This document shows positions 15,556 to 24,875 of a stretch of 35,712 nucleotides of DNA, piece by piece. The notes under the pieces were generated by a model, which was not told the DNA's origin, did not search any database, and saw nothing but the letters and a program-made list of their open reading frames with translations. A program made the translations under genes and the position numbers. Origin of the DNA: CBIHON01 sp966211965. Lineage in GTDB: Bacteria > Pseudomonadota > Gammaproteobacteria > Burkholderiales > Burkholderiaceae_D. The stretch is taken from assembly GCA_966211965.1 (NCBI GenBank), contig CBIHON010000051.1:1-35712 (forward strand), given 5' to 3'. Every line of letters starts with the position of its first letter. Position 1 is the stretch's first letter.

Positions 15556-15730
15556 AACCGCATCCATACCCCAGGCGATACTTCAGGCCAGGCGTCAAGT
15601 GCGGGCAGCCTCTTTGTTCAAGGTCGATCCGGTCTTGGGCCCCTGCTTTCTTGACGATGCCGATCGCGGCGGCTTTGAACAAAAGCTTTAACCATTTCCA
15701 CATTGCGGATTCAGGCCGGCTGTTGTTGCG

Positions 15731-16015
15731 TCAAACCCGCTGCAGCTTGGCTCCTTGCAGATCGAGCCTGGACAGGCTGGCCGTCACTGCGGCGCCCACC
15801 TGCTCTTCCGAGGCGGTCGATTCGATTACCGCAATGACCGAATTGATTTCCCTGGTAGGCGATTCGCAAGTCACACTGGCCTCGAATTCACTCAGCAAGG
15901 CTTCCACTTCAAGCGGAAATTGCTGCAAGGCCTGGACGACGTGCTCGGCTGCGGGCGCAACCCGGCCGGCGGATTCGTTGAAATCGGAATAGACGCGATA
16001 AACGATCTTACTCAT
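15731..16015 (-). CDS. Small hypothetical protein
   Basis: This 94-residue protein starts MSKIVYRVYSDFNES, with a strong AAGGAAGGGG ribosome binding site upstream that selects the ATG at 16015 over longer frames. The middle (VVQALQQFPLEVEALLSEFE) looks helical, and the C-terminal half (INSVIAVIESTASEEQVGAAVTASLSRL) suggests an alternating beta/alpha fold. No family is recognised. It is divergent from trxC with a 251-base spacer. Confidence 0.65.
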   Translation of the reverse strand: MSKIVYRVYSDFNESAGRVAPAAEHVVQALQQFPLEVEALLSEFEASVTCESPTREINSVIAVIESTASEEQVGAAVTASLSRLDLQGAKLQRV

Positions 16016-16266
16016 GATAAAACCCCTTCCTTTGATTGACGGCCTTACGGCGCCCGGCTGGATCTGTCGTCGGTTTAGACCGGATATCCGGGCATGCATG
16101 AATCCGATTTTGGATGGTTCGGTTGAATTATCTAGTGTACCCCCATTTTCAAAACAAGGCGGCGCACGGAACTGGATTTGCGGCGGCATGGCCCTACAAT
16201 AAAGGCATGCGAATGATTGGCGGCGCTTGCCTTCCGATCCAACACCTGCCTCCACGAAGGAAATGT

Positions 16267-16716
16267 ATGAACGACTCCCTCCACATCGTCTGCCCGCATT
16301 GCGACACGGTCAATCGCGTCCCGGCTGCCAAACTGCGTGATCAGCCGACCTGCGGCAAGTGCAAGCAAGCCTTGTTCACCGGCCGTCCGCTCGAACTCGA
16401 CAGTGCCCGTTTTACCCAGCACATTACGCGCAGCGACCTGCCGGTCCTGGTGGATTTTTGGGCGCCGTGGTGCGGTCCCTGCCGCATGATGGCGCCGGCC
16501 TATGAGCAGGCTGCGCAAAGACTGGAACCGGAATTTCGCGTTGCCAAACTCAATACCGAAGCGGCGCAAGACTTGGCGGCACGCTACGCAATCCGTAGCA
16601 TTCCGACCTTGGCCTTGTTCAGGAATGGGCGCGAAGCGGCGCGCCAGGCCGGGGCGATGGATGCGGGCAATATCGTCGCATGGACGCGTGCCCATGCGGG
16701 CAAGGTCATGCAGTGA
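16267..16716 (+). CDS. trxC: Thioredoxin 2 (TrxC type)
   Basis: This 149-residue cytoplasmic disulfide reductase has the TrxC layout: an N-terminal zinc ribbon with C9, C12, C29 and C32 (CPHC and CGKC), then a thioredoxin fold with the redox motif WCGPC at 68-72 and the cis-proline segment SIPT. TrxC reduces protein disulfides and is linked to oxidative-stress defence; the zinc site tunes its redox potential. GAAGGAAA precedes the ATG at 16267; longer in-frame starts upstream have no support. The acidic protein gene begins 28 bases downstream and is probably cotranscribed. Confidence 0.93.
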   Translation: MNDSLHIVCPHCDTVNRVPAAKLRDQPTCGKCKQALFTGRPLELDSARFTQHITRSDLPVLVDFWAPWCGPCRMMAPAYEQAAQRLEPEFRVAKLNTEAAQDLAARYAIRSIPTLALFRNGREAARQAGAMDAGNIVAWTRAHAGKVMQ

Positions 16717-16744
16717 TCAATAAGCGGAATTCAAGGGATGAGAC

Positions 16745-17236
16745 ATGAACAATGCAAATACCCCGGAAGACGGCGATTTTTCACGCTTCGTTGAACAAAT
16801 GCTGAAGCAGGAAGCCACACCGGCCGTCCTGCCTGGCTCTTCAATCGTCGAACCTCCCGGTTTGGCTTCGATGCTGTTCGACCTAGTGGACCTGGATCCG
16901 GCATTAAAACAAGAGATCGCCGCACTGAACGAGGCCCCGCCCTTGAGCGACGAAGAGCTGGAACAACAGGCCATGGCCAATGGGCGCGCGGAGGATTATG
17001 GGGTAGAAGAAGCAGAGCCGGCATCGATTCCGGCCCAAGCCGAAGAAAGCAACGAAGCCGAAGCCCTGCCATTCGGCCATGCAAGCATCGGCTCGGTAGC
17101 GATCGAGGTCGCCGCCTTGAGCGGCGAACTCGAAGAAGAAATTGCAGCCATGCAGAATTTGCCCTTGAGCGACGAGGAATTGGAGCGGCAGGCCTTGGCC
17201 AGCGGCGGCGCAAGCGAGGATTCCCTGCCGCAGTAA
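16745..17236 (+). CDS. Acidic hypothetical protein with an internal duplication
   Basis: This 163-residue, strongly acidic protein has no recognised domain. A unit recurs: LKQEIAALNEAPPLSDEELEQQAMANG (about 54-80) and LEEEIAAMQNLPLSDEELERQALASG (about 131-156). The shared core is EIAA-x(3-5)-PLSDEELE-[QR]-QA. The two copies are joined by a Glu/Ala-rich linker. AAGGGA precedes the ATG. It lies 28 bases after trxC, so it may be a client, partner or simple operon passenger. No signal peptide is present. Confidence 0.65.
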   Translation: MNNANTPEDGDFSRFVEQMLKQEATPAVLPGSSIVEPPGLASMLFDLVDLDPALKQEIAALNEAPPLSDEELEQQAMANGRAEDYGVEEAEPASIPAQAEESNEAEALPFGHASIGSVAIEVAALSGELEEEIAAMQNLPLSDEELERQALASGGASEDSLPQ

Positions 17237-17292
17237 GCCCTCCCTTCCGTGCTGCGGCCCGAACAGCGTCATCGCACCGCAGCCCGCACCGA

Positions 17293-18960
17293 TCAGCGCG
17301 AAATCGGCTTATACCTGATCCGCTTCGGCTTCGCGCCTTCCTCCCCCAAACGCTTCTTCTTGTCCGCTTCATACTCCTGATAATTGCCGTCGAAGAAGGT
17401 CACTTGCGAGTTGCCTTCGAAAGCCAGGATATGCGTCGCGATGCGGTCCAGGAACCAGCGGTCATGCGAGATCACCAGCACGCTGCCGGCGAATTCCAGC
17501 AAGGCGTCTTCCAGCGCGCGCAGGGTTTCCACGTCAAGGTCGTTCGACGGTTCGTCCAGCAGTAGAACGTTGCCGCCTTGCAACAGCGTCTTGGCCAGAT
17601 GCAGACGCCCGCGTTCGCCGCCGGATAAATTACCGACGATCTTCTGCTGGTCGCCGCCCTTGAAGTTGAAGCGGCCGAGATAGGCGCGCGACGGCATTTC
17701 GAACCGGCCGACGGTCAGGATGTCGGCGCCGCCGGTGACGTCCTCGAACACGGTCTTGTTGTTTTCCAGGTTCTCGCGCGACTGGTCGACGATCGAGACC
17801 TTGGCCGTGGTGCCGATCACGACTTCGCCGCTGTCGGGCTGCTCCTTGCCGGTGATCAGCTTGAACAGCGTCGATTTGCCGGCACCGTTCGGACCGATGA
17901 TGCCTACGATGGCGCCGGGGGGAATGCGGAAGCTGAGATTGTCGATCAGCAGTCGATCGCCGAAAGCCTTGCTGACGTTCTTGAACTCGATGACTTCGTT
18001 GCCCAGGCGCTCGGCAACCGGGATGAAAATTTCCTGGGTCTCGTTGCGCTTCTGGTATTCATGCTCGCTCAATTCGTTGAAGCGTGCCAGGCGCGCCTTG
18101 CTCTTGGCTTGGCGGCCTTTCGGATTTTGCCGTACCCATTCCAGTTCCTTCGCGATGTTTTTCTGGCGCGCGGACTCGGAGGCTTCCTCCTGCTTCAGGC
18201 GATTGCTTTTTTGTTCCAGCCACGAGCTGTAATTGCCTTTCCATGGAATGCCGTGGCCGCGGTCCAGTTCCAGGATCCATTCGGCGGCATTGTCGAGGAA
18301 GTAGCGGTCATGGGTGATGCCGACCACGGTACCGGGGAAGCGCAGCAGGAATTGTTCGAGCCAGTCGACCGATTCGGCATCCAGGTGGTTGGTCGGTTCG
18401 TCGAGCAGCAACATGTCGGGCTTGGACAACAGCAAGCGGCACAAGGCGACCCGACGCTTTTCGCCGCCGGACAACACGCCGATCTTGGCATCCCAGGCCG
18501 GCAGCCGCAATGCGTCGGCGGCCATTTCCAGTTGCTGCTCCGGATTGTCGCCGGCCGAAGTCGAGATGATCGCTTCCAGCCGCGCCTGCTCCGCCGCCAG
18601 CGCGTCAAAATCGGCATCGGGTTCGGCATAGGCTGCATACACGGCATCGAGTTTGGCCTTGGCTTCGAATATTTCACCCAGCCCGCCTTCGACCGCCTGG
18701 CGCACGGTTTGCTCGGGATCGAGCTGCGGTTCCTGCGGCAGGTAACCGATGTTCAAGCCGGGCATCGGCACCGCTTCGCCCTGGATATCCTTGTCGATGC
18801 CGGCCATGATTTTGAGCAAGGTCGATTTGCCGGAGCCGTTCAGCCCCAGCACGCCGATCTTGGCGCCGGGGAAGAAGGAAAGCGAAATATCCTTGAGAAT
18901 CTGGCGCTTGGGCGGGACGATCTTGCCCACGCGGTTCATGGTGTAAACGTAATTTGCCAT
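17293..18960 (-). CDS. ettA: Energy-dependent translational throttle protein EttA (ABC-F)
   Basis: This 555-residue soluble ABC-F ATPase binds the ribosomal E site and gates the first translation steps according to energy charge. It has two nucleotide-binding domains: Walker A GLNGSGKST, signature LSGGEKRRVALCRLL and Walker B MLLLDEPTNHLD in the first; GPNGAGKST, LSGGERGRLHLAKTLL and LLLDEPSNDLD in the second. The arm and the linker region between them (KSNRLKQEEASES...) are present. The length equals the family norm, and the start MANYVYTMNRVGKIVPPK is typical. It stands alone, divergent from ggt by 253 bases. Confidence 0.95.
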   Translation of the reverse strand: MANYVYTMNRVGKIVPPKRQILKDISLSFFPGAKIGVLGLNGSGKSTLLKIMAGIDKDIQGEAVPMPGLNIGYLPQEPQLDPEQTVRQAVEGGLGEIFEAKAKLDAVYAAYAEPDADFDALAAEQARLEAIISTSAGDNPEQQLEMAADALRLPAWDAKIGVLSGGEKRRVALCRLLLSKPDMLLLDEPTNHLDAESVDWLEQFLLRFPGTVVGITHDRYFLDNAAEWILELDRGHGIPWKGNYSSWLEQKSNRLKQEEASESARQKNIAKELEWVRQNPKGRQAKSKARLARFNELSEHEYQKRNETQEIFIPVAERLGNEVIEFKNVSKAFGDRLLIDNLSFRIPPGAIVGIIGPNGAGKSTLFKLITGKEQPDSGEVVIGTTAKVSIVDQSRENLENNKTVFEDVTGGADILTVGRFEMPSRAYLGRFNFKGGDQQKIVGNLSGGERGRLHLAKTLLQGGNVLLLDEPSNDLDVETLRALEDALLEFAGSVLVISHDRWFLDRIATHILAFEGNSQVTFFDGNYQEYEADKKKRLGEEGAKPKRIRYKPISR

Positions 18961-19213
18961 AATGAAATTTCGGATAATGATGGGGTTGCGAAAGAAAGCA
19001 GGATGAAAGGATAACCGAAGCCGGCAAGTCCGCCTCGATAAAACACGAATTTATCGCAAGGACGATTGTTCTCCGATACATGCGGCATGTTGGCGGGCGG
19101 CATGTACGCTGCTTATACTGCAAGTCGCGCCAGGTTAAAAACATTAAGGCTAAAACCGTGCCGGCCGTTAAGACCGGTTCTGAAGCAAGTCAATTCCACA
19201 ACAAGGAGCTCCC

Positions 19214-21013
19214 ATGCATCGGATCATGTACCTGGCAGCGGCAATCTTCCTCGCACTGAGCGGATGCACATCCCATCCCTTAATGCCGGCCGCCGCGCTG
19301 ACCTATATCACGCCCGATTATGCGCAAAAGGCCCCGGAGGGCGCCAGCGGCTATACCGACAAACCGGGCTGGCCGGCGCAAAAATTCATGGTGGCGGCGG
19401 CCAATCCATTGGCCACCGATGCAGGTTATCAAGTGCTGAAGGCGGGCGGTTCCGCCCTCGACAGCGCAATCGCGGTGCAAATGGTGCTAGGCCTGGTCGA
19501 GCCCCAATCCTCGGGTCTCGGCGGCGGGGCCTTCCTGCTGTATAGCGACGGCAGGAACGTGACGGCCTTCGACGGCCGCGAAACGGCGCCGGGCACGGTC
19601 GATGAAAACCTGTTCATGGGTGCCGACGGCAAGCCGCTGGAATTCTACGGCGGCGTAGTGGGCGGCCGTTCGGTGGGTACGCCGGGAGTGTTGCGCATGC
19701 TGGAACTGGCGCACAAGCGCCATGGAAAACTGCCCTGGGCGACACTGTTCCAGCCGGCGATCACACTGGCCGAGCAAGGTTTCGCGATCAGTCCACGACT
19801 GTTCAAGATGTTGAGCGATGAAAAATACCTGGCCGCCAACGATCCTGTGGCAAAAGCCTATTTCTTCGATGCCGATGGCAAACCGAAAACTGTCGGCACC
19901 ATCCTCAAGAATCCGGAACTGGCGGCGACGCTGCGTGCGATTGCCAAGGACGGCGCCGACGCACTGTACCGCGGGCCTATCGCACGCGACATAGCGGCCA
20001 AGGTCAACGGCCATTCGACCAATCCGGGCAAGCTGAGTGAAACCGATCTGCGCAACTACCGGGCCAAGGAACGCCCTGCGCTCTGCTTCGATTACCGTGC
20101 TTACCGCATATGCGGCATGCCGCCGCCCTCTTCCGGCGCGATCGCGCTGGCGCAGATTTTCGGCATGCTGGAAACGACTGCCATCGCACAATATAAACCG
20201 GTCAAGACCGACAAGGGCTGGTCCTTGCCGGCGGAAGCCGTGCATTTGTATTCCGAGGCGGCGCGGCTGGCCTATGCCGACCGCGGCCAATATGTCGCCG
20301 ATGGCGATTTCGTCAGCGTGCCGCCCGGCTTGACCGACAAGGCGTATTTGCACGAGCGCGCGAAACTGATCGGTACGAATTCGATGGGTACGGCCAGGCC
20401 CGGCATGCCGCGGGGTGCAAGCCTGGCGTGGGCCGCGGATCGCAGTCCGGAACTGCCGTGCACTTCGCACATTTCGGTGGTCGATGCCGACGGCAACGCA
20501 ATTTCCATGACCACCACGGTCGAAGATGCTTTCGGGTCGCGCCTGATGGTGCACGGCTTCCTGCTCAACAACCAGCTCACCGATTTTTCCTTCGCCGCCA
20601 AGGATGAAGCCGGCAGGCCGATCGCGAATCGGGTCCAGCCCAACAAGCGGCCGCGCTCGTCGATGTCCCCGACCCTGGTGTTCGATCGTGCCAGCGGCAA
20701 CCTGGTGATGAGCGTCGGTTCGCCCGGCGGCTCGGCCATCATCAATTATGTCGGCAAGACCCTGTTGGCGACGCTGGACTGGGGATTGAATGTGCAGGAA
20801 GCGATCTCGCTGCCGAATTTCGGCAGCCGCAACGGCCCGACCGAACTGGAAGAAGGCTTTGCCGGCGACGAGCTGGTGAACGATTTGAAGGCGCGCGGCC
20901 ATAATGTACGCGTGATGCAGCAAACGTCGGGCTTGCAGGGCATCCAGCGCAGCGGCAGCGGCTGGTTCGGCGGCGCCGATCCGCGCCGCGAGGGCGTGGT
21001 GCGCGGAGACTAG
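19214..21013 (+). CDS. ggt: Gamma-glutamyltransferase, lipoprotein form
   Basis: This 599-residue enzyme cleaves or transfers the gamma-glutamyl group of glutathione in the periplasm. The N-terminus carries a lipobox, LALSGC, with C18 as the lipidation site, so it should be membrane-anchored rather than freely soluble. It is made as a proenzyme that cleaves itself before the catalytic threonine; here this is T417 in PCTSHISVVDADGN, aligned to the TTHYS site of E. coli. Substrate-binding FDGRETAP is near residue 118 and GSPGGSAIIN near 504. AAGGAG precedes the ATG. It is divergent from ettA and convergent with rarD. Confidence 0.92.
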   Translation: MHRIMYLAAAIFLALSGCTSHPLMPAAALTYITPDYAQKAPEGASGYTDKPGWPAQKFMVAAANPLATDAGYQVLKAGGSALDSAIAVQMVLGLVEPQSSGLGGGAFLLYSDGRNVTAFDGRETAPGTVDENLFMGADGKPLEFYGGVVGGRSVGTPGVLRMLELAHKRHGKLPWATLFQPAITLAEQGFAISPRLFKMLSDEKYLAANDPVAKAYFFDADGKPKTVGTILKNPELAATLRAIAKDGADALYRGPIARDIAAKVNGHSTNPGKLSETDLRNYRAKERPALCFDYRAYRICGMPPPSSGAIALAQIFGMLETTAIAQYKPVKTDKGWSLPAEAVHLYSEAARLAYADRGQYVADGDFVSVPPGLTDKAYLHERAKLIGTNSMGTARPGMPRGASLAWAADRSPELPCTSHISVVDADGNAISMTTTVEDAFGSRLMVHGFLLNNQLTDFSFAAKDEAGRPIANRVQPNKRPRSSMSPTLVFDRASGNLVMSVGSPGGSAIINYVGKTLLATLDWGLNVQEAISLPNFGSRNGPTELEEGFAGDELVNDLKARGHNVRVMQQTSGLQGIQRSGSGWFGGADPRREGVVRGD

Positions 21014-21117
21014 CGGACTGTAACAGCCGGTCCGGAAGGAAAAGACGCATGTGTGGCGGGCAGGGCAAGGCGTAATAAAGCACAGGGATAGCGAGCTATC
21101 ACGCCCATTTACCTATG

Positions 21118-21156
21118 GCGCCGGCGGCTGGGCACCCCTATGTCGGACGCCGGCGC
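21118..21156. terminator. GC-rich inverted repeat between ggt and rarD
   Basis: GCGCCGGCG (21118-21126) and CGCCGGCGC (21148-21156) form a perfect 9-base inverted repeat in the 161-base spacer between convergent genes. No T-run follows, so it may only stall or protect transcript ends. Confidence 0.3.
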
Positions 21157-21174
21157 TGACGGCCCGGTCACCTC

Positions 21175-22062
21175 CTATCGGGAGGCCGGCGATTTGGCGA
21201 ACTGCGCTTGCCACACTCCCTCCATCCAATACACCGCGAGCGCAGCCCAGATCAACGCAAAGCCGGCCAGCCGCGCGCCGCTGAACGGCTCGTGATACAG
21301 CCACACGCCCAGTAGCAATTGCAGCGTGGGGCCGACGTATTGCAGCAAGCCGAGCGTGGAAAAAGGAATGCGGCGGGCGCCGACAGCGAACAACAGCAGC
21401 GGAATCGCAGTGATCGGACCGGCCGCCGCCAGCAGCCATTGGGTCGAGGCCGGCGCGCTCAGGAACGCGTTGTGACCTTGCAGCGTGAGCCATGCCAGGT
21501 AACCCAGCGCCAGCGGAAACAACAATAGGGTTTCGAGCGATAAACCCTCCAGCGCACCGAGCGCGGCGGTCTTGCGCAACAAGCCGTAGCTGCCAAAACT
21601 GCCGGCCAGCAACAGCGCAATCCACGGCACGGCCCCGCCCTGCCAGGTCAGCCAAGCCACGCCGCCGGCTGCAAGCGCGACCGCTGCCCATTGGCCGGGC
21701 CGCAGCCGTTCGCGCAGCACGAGAAATCCCAGCAGCACGTTGACGAGCGGATTGATGAAATAACCGAGGCTGGCATCGACCACCCGGTCATTGTTGACGG
21801 CCCAGATATAAATGAACCAGTTGCCGGCCAACAGCAGCGCGCTGGCACAAAAACCGGCCAGCACCAGCGGACGCTGCCGTACTTCCCCGATCCACTTCCA
21901 CTGCCGGCGCCACGCCAGCACCAGCAGCAGGAACAGGAGCGACCAGAGCATCCGGTTCAACAGGATTTCCATTGGCGGCACGCCTTGCAATGCCTTGAAG
22001 TAAACCGGAAACAAGCCCCACATCACATAGGATGCAGTGGCGCAGAGCACGCCAGTACGCAT
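21175..22062 (-). CDS. rarD: RarD/EamA family permease
   Basis: This 295-residue inner-membrane protein has about ten predicted helices and the RarD signatures: TASYVMWGLFPVYFKAL near the start, NRMLWSLLFLLLVL and NNDRVVDASLGYFINPLVNVLLGF. RarD proteins are EamA/drug-metabolite transporters first linked to chloramphenicol sensitivity; the true substrate is unknown. The ATG at 22062 fits the family length; the longer frame to 22197 adds a non-conserved leader. The ribosome binding site is weak. It is divergent from kup with a 234-base spacer. Confidence 0.87.
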   Translation of the reverse strand: MRTGVLCATASYVMWGLFPVYFKALQGVPPMEILLNRMLWSLLFLLLVLAWRRQWKWIGEVRQRPLVLAGFCASALLLAGNWFIYIWAVNNDRVVDASLGYFINPLVNVLLGFLVLRERLRPGQWAAVALAAGGVAWLTWQGGAVPWIALLLAGSFGSYGLLRKTAALGALEGLSLETLLLFPLALGYLAWLTLQGHNAFLSAPASTQWLLAAAGPITAIPLLLFAVGARRIPFSTLGLLQYVGPTLQLLLGVWLYHEPFSGARLAGFALIWAALAVYWMEGVWQAQFAKSPASR

Positions 22063-22296
22063 GGAGAAACAGTCAAAAAAGGGTGGAGAAATACAGCCGA
22101 AATATAGCCGCGCTGCGAGCAGCGGCACCGAAGCAGGGGATTCTACGCCGATTGCATGTTGCTCGCCGTCATCGTTTTCCACGCATTGCAGTAACACGGC
22201 CTGCTTGGATTACAATCCCTGTCGCATCAGCCCAACAATCGCCTTGCGTTTTATCCGAGCGCATTTTATTGTGCAACGCATCATAACAACACTTGA

Positions 22297-24186
22297 GTGT
22301 CCCCCTTGTCCTCGCAACAACACACCCACGGCAGTTTGGCCGCGCTAACCATCGGCGCCATCGGCATCGTTTATGGCGATATCGGCACCAGTCCCCTTTA
22401 TACGATGAAAGAAGTGTTCTCTCCAGAACACGGCCTTGCGCTCAATCCGGCCAACCTGCTCGGCGTCGTTTCGCTGATCGTGTGGGGTTTGATCATCATC
22501 GTCTCGCTCAAATACGTCACCCTGGTGCTGCGCGCGGACAACCGTGGCGAAGGCGGCATCATGGCCTTGATGGCGCTGGCCTTGTCGTCGGTCACCAAAA
22601 CCTCGCGCTGGTACCTGCCGCTGACGGTGATGGGCTTGTTCGGCGCCACGCTGATTTACGGCGAAAGCGTGATCACGCCAGCCATCTCGGTGCTGTCGGC
22701 GGTCGAGGGCCTGGAGGTCGCAACGCCGGTATTGAAACCTTACGTAGTGCCGCTCACGGTTTTGATCCTGATCGGTCTGTATGCGGTGCAATCGCACGGC
22801 ACCGCCGGCATCGGACGTTGGTTCGGGCCGATCATGCTGCTCTGGTTCGGCACCCTGGCCGCGATGGGCATCCTCAACGTCACGCAGGCGCCTGACATCC
22901 TGCAGGCACTCAACCCCTGGCATGCGCTGGCCTTCATGAACCGCAACCGCTGGATCGCTTTCATCGCCTTGGGCGCCGTGGTGCTGGCGTTCACCGGCGC
23001 CGAAGCGCTGTATGCGGACATGGGCCATTTCGGAAAAAGGCCGATCCGCGTCGCCTGGTTCCTGATCGTATTCCCGGCCTTGACGCTGAATTACCTGGGC
23101 CAAGGCGCCCTGCTGCTGACCAACCCGGCGGCGATCTCCAACCCGTTCTATCAACAACTCGGCGCATGGAGCATCTATCCGCTGGTGACGCTGTCCACCG
23201 TCGCTGCCGTGATCGCATCGCAGGCGACGATTTCAGGCGCATTCTCGATGACCAAGCAGGCGATCGCACTGGGCTTCCTGCCGCGCATGCGGATCATTCA
23301 CACCTCGGAACGCCAGATCGGGCAAATCTATATTCCGACCATCCTGTGGCTCCAATTCGTCGCCGTACTGCTGGCGGTGATCGGCTTCGGCTCTTCATCC
23401 AACCTGGCGGCGGCCTACGGCATCGCCGTAACCGCGACCATGATGGTCACCACGATCCTGACTTTCTTCGTGATCCATCACGGCTGGAAGTACAACCTGG
23501 TGCTGTCCGTGAGCGCCACCGTATTCTTCTTCGCCATCGACTTCACGTTCTTCTCCGCCAACATCCTCAAGATCCTGCATGGCGGATGGTTCCCGCTGCT
23601 GTTGGGCTCTTTCCTGTTTACCGTGATGCTGACCTGGAAGCGCGGCCGGCAACTGGTGTTTGAAAATCTGCAAAAGCACTCGATCCCGCTCGAAGAGTTT
23701 CTTGACTCGTTATGGGAGGCCCCGCCGCTGCGCGTGCCGGGCACCGCGATTTTCCTACGCGGGGAAACCGACGGCGTGCCGCATGCGATGCTGCACAACC
23801 TGTCGCATAACAAGGTGCTGCACGAGCGCGTGGTATTCCTGACGGTGCGCATCCAGGAGGTGCCATGGATACCGCGCAACGAGCAGGTCGAGGTCATCGA
23901 TCTGGGGCATGAGTGCTACCAGATGAATGTCCGCTACGGCTTCAAGAACGAGCCGGATATCCCGCTGCTGCTGGAGTTGGCCAAGCAGCGCGGCCTTGAA
24001 TTCAGCATGATGGAAACTTCGTTCTTCATCGCCCGCCAGACCCTCATCTCAACCCCAGGCTCCGGCATGACCGCATGGCGCGAACGCCTCTTTGTGGCCA
24101 TGTCGCGCAATGCCCGCGGCGCGGCGGATTACTATCAAATTCCACCGAACCGGGTGATTGAACTGGGAACCCAGGTCGAAATTTAA
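22297..24186 (+). CDS. kup: Low-affinity potassium transporter Kup
   Basis: This 629-residue membrane protein matches the KUP/HAK/KT family in length. The hallmark GAIGIVYGDIGTSPLYT lies near residue 20. About twelve membrane helices follow, including the EGGIMALMALALS and YGESVITPAISVLSAVEGLE blocks, and a C-terminal cytoplasmic domain of about 170 residues (from WKRGRQLVFE). Kup imports K+ with protons and works at low pH in E. coli. The start is GTG at 22297, the only one giving a normal N-terminus; its ribosome binding site is poor. A terminator hairpin follows directly. Confidence 0.94.
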   Translation: MSPLSSQQHTHGSLAALTIGAIGIVYGDIGTSPLYTMKEVFSPEHGLALNPANLLGVVSLIVWGLIIIVSLKYVTLVLRADNRGEGGIMALMALALSSVTKTSRWYLPLTVMGLFGATLIYGESVITPAISVLSAVEGLEVATPVLKPYVVPLTVLILIGLYAVQSHGTAGIGRWFGPIMLLWFGTLAAMGILNVTQAPDILQALNPWHALAFMNRNRWIAFIALGAVVLAFTGAEALYADMGHFGKRPIRVAWFLIVFPALTLNYLGQGALLLTNPAAISNPFYQQLGAWSIYPLVTLSTVAAVIASQATISGAFSMTKQAIALGFLPRMRIIHTSERQIGQIYIPTILWLQFVAVLLAVIGFGSSSNLAAAYGIAVTATMMVTTILTFFVIHHGWKYNLVLSVSATVFFFAIDFTFFSANILKILHGGWFPLLLGSFLFTVMLTWKRGRQLVFENLQKHSIPLEEFLDSLWEAPPLRVPGTAIFLRGETDGVPHAMLHNLSHNKVLHERVVFLTVRIQEVPWIPRNEQVEVIDLGHECYQMNVRYGFKNEPDIPLLLELAKQRGLEFSMMETSFFIARQTLISTPGSGMTAWRERLFVAMSRNARGAADYYQIPPNRVIELGTQVEI

Positions 24187-24195
24187 GCAGAGAAA

Positions 24196-24229
24196 AAAGA
24201 AGGGCCGGCGCTTGCACCGGCCCTTCTTT
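24196..24229. terminator. Strong bidirectional rho-independent terminator
   Basis: A perfect 13-base stem, AAAGAAGGGCCGG with CCGGCCCTTCTTT (24196-24208 and 24217-24229), has an 8-base loop. A-rich sequence on the left and T-rich ends on the right let it work on both strands. It lies between the convergent kup (stop 24186) and ComEA-like gene (stop 24273). Confidence 0.8.
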
Positions 24230-24272
24230 CGCAGGGCAAGCGGCAGGCCCGCTTACCGCATGCGTCACGCCA

Positions 24273-24620
24273 TCACTTCGTTTTTTCTTCCGACTTCGCC
24301 GGTTGCTTGGCGATGATCAGATCCTTGATTTCCTTGTAGACGTCTTCGCTCAGGATTTTCTTGTCCACCAGTTCATCCTTGGCCTTGTAGGGGCGGCCCT
24401 TGATGATCGCGTCCGACCGGGCGTCGCCGATTTTCGGCAGGCTGGCCAATTCCTTCTTGCTTGCCGTATTGATGTCCATCAGCGGCGCAGCCTTGGGCTT
24501 GGCAGACGCTGCCGCGGAAGCGGAAGCCGACGGTTTGGCATCGTCCTTGGCTTGAACGCCGCCGGACATCAGGACTGTCAGGCTCAAGGCCAGCAGCATG
24601 GATTGAAATAATTTTGTCAT
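24273..24620 (-). CDS. Exported helix-hairpin-helix protein (ComEA-like)
   Basis: This 115-residue protein has a signal peptide (LLALSLTVLMSGGVQA, cleavage near residue 24), a Ser/Ala/Lys-rich linker, and a C-terminal helix-hairpin-helix domain starting MDINTASKKELASLPKIGDARSDAII. This is the ComEA-type layout for a DNA-binding protein in the periplasm, where ComEA draws in transforming DNA. No other competence gene is near, and many bacteria carry several such short proteins, so a competence role is only inferred. Confidence 0.8.
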   Translation of the reverse strand: MTKLFQSMLLALSLTVLMSGGVQAKDDAKPSASASAAASAKPKAAPLMDINTASKKELASLPKIGDARSDAIIKGRPYKAKDELVDKKILSEDVYKEIKDLIIAKQPAKSEEKTK

Positions 24621-24823
24621 TGACTATTCTCCAGATGGTGTGCCGCTACGAATTAATGACTCAGAACACCAGGTATCCGCAACATCAAACAAAAATAGGA
24701 TTTGCCGATCCCTCGGTTCCGGCTTCGGTATCGCCGACAGATTCTTGTCCAGCCGGGAAAGCGTGTCAACGCCTGTACGCAAATAATTTTGTCCGGCCCC
24801 TGCCCTCCTGCCTTCCGCGTCGA

Positions 24824-24854
24824 CCCGGCAAACACTGGAACAGCTCTTGCCGGG
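24824..24854 (-). terminator. Possible hairpin downstream of the DUF5335 gene
   Basis: CCCGGCAA (24824-24831) and TTGCCGGG (24847-24854) form a perfect 8-base inverted repeat with a 15-base loop, 21 bases beyond the DUF5335 stop on the minus strand. There is no T-run, so termination is uncertain. Confidence 0.3.
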
Positions 24855-24875
24855 CTCCGCGAAACATCCATGGCC

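Noticed and set aside
15449..15703. 84-residue minus-strand frame starting MWKWLKLLFKAAAIG
   Set aside because: The start looks plausible, but over 100 bases overlap the response regulator antisense and no ribosome binding site or family is evident.
19487..20923. 478-residue minus-strand reading frame opposite ggt
   Set aside because: Arises from GC-rich codon structure of ggt; composition is His/Arg/Gln-rich with no family features.
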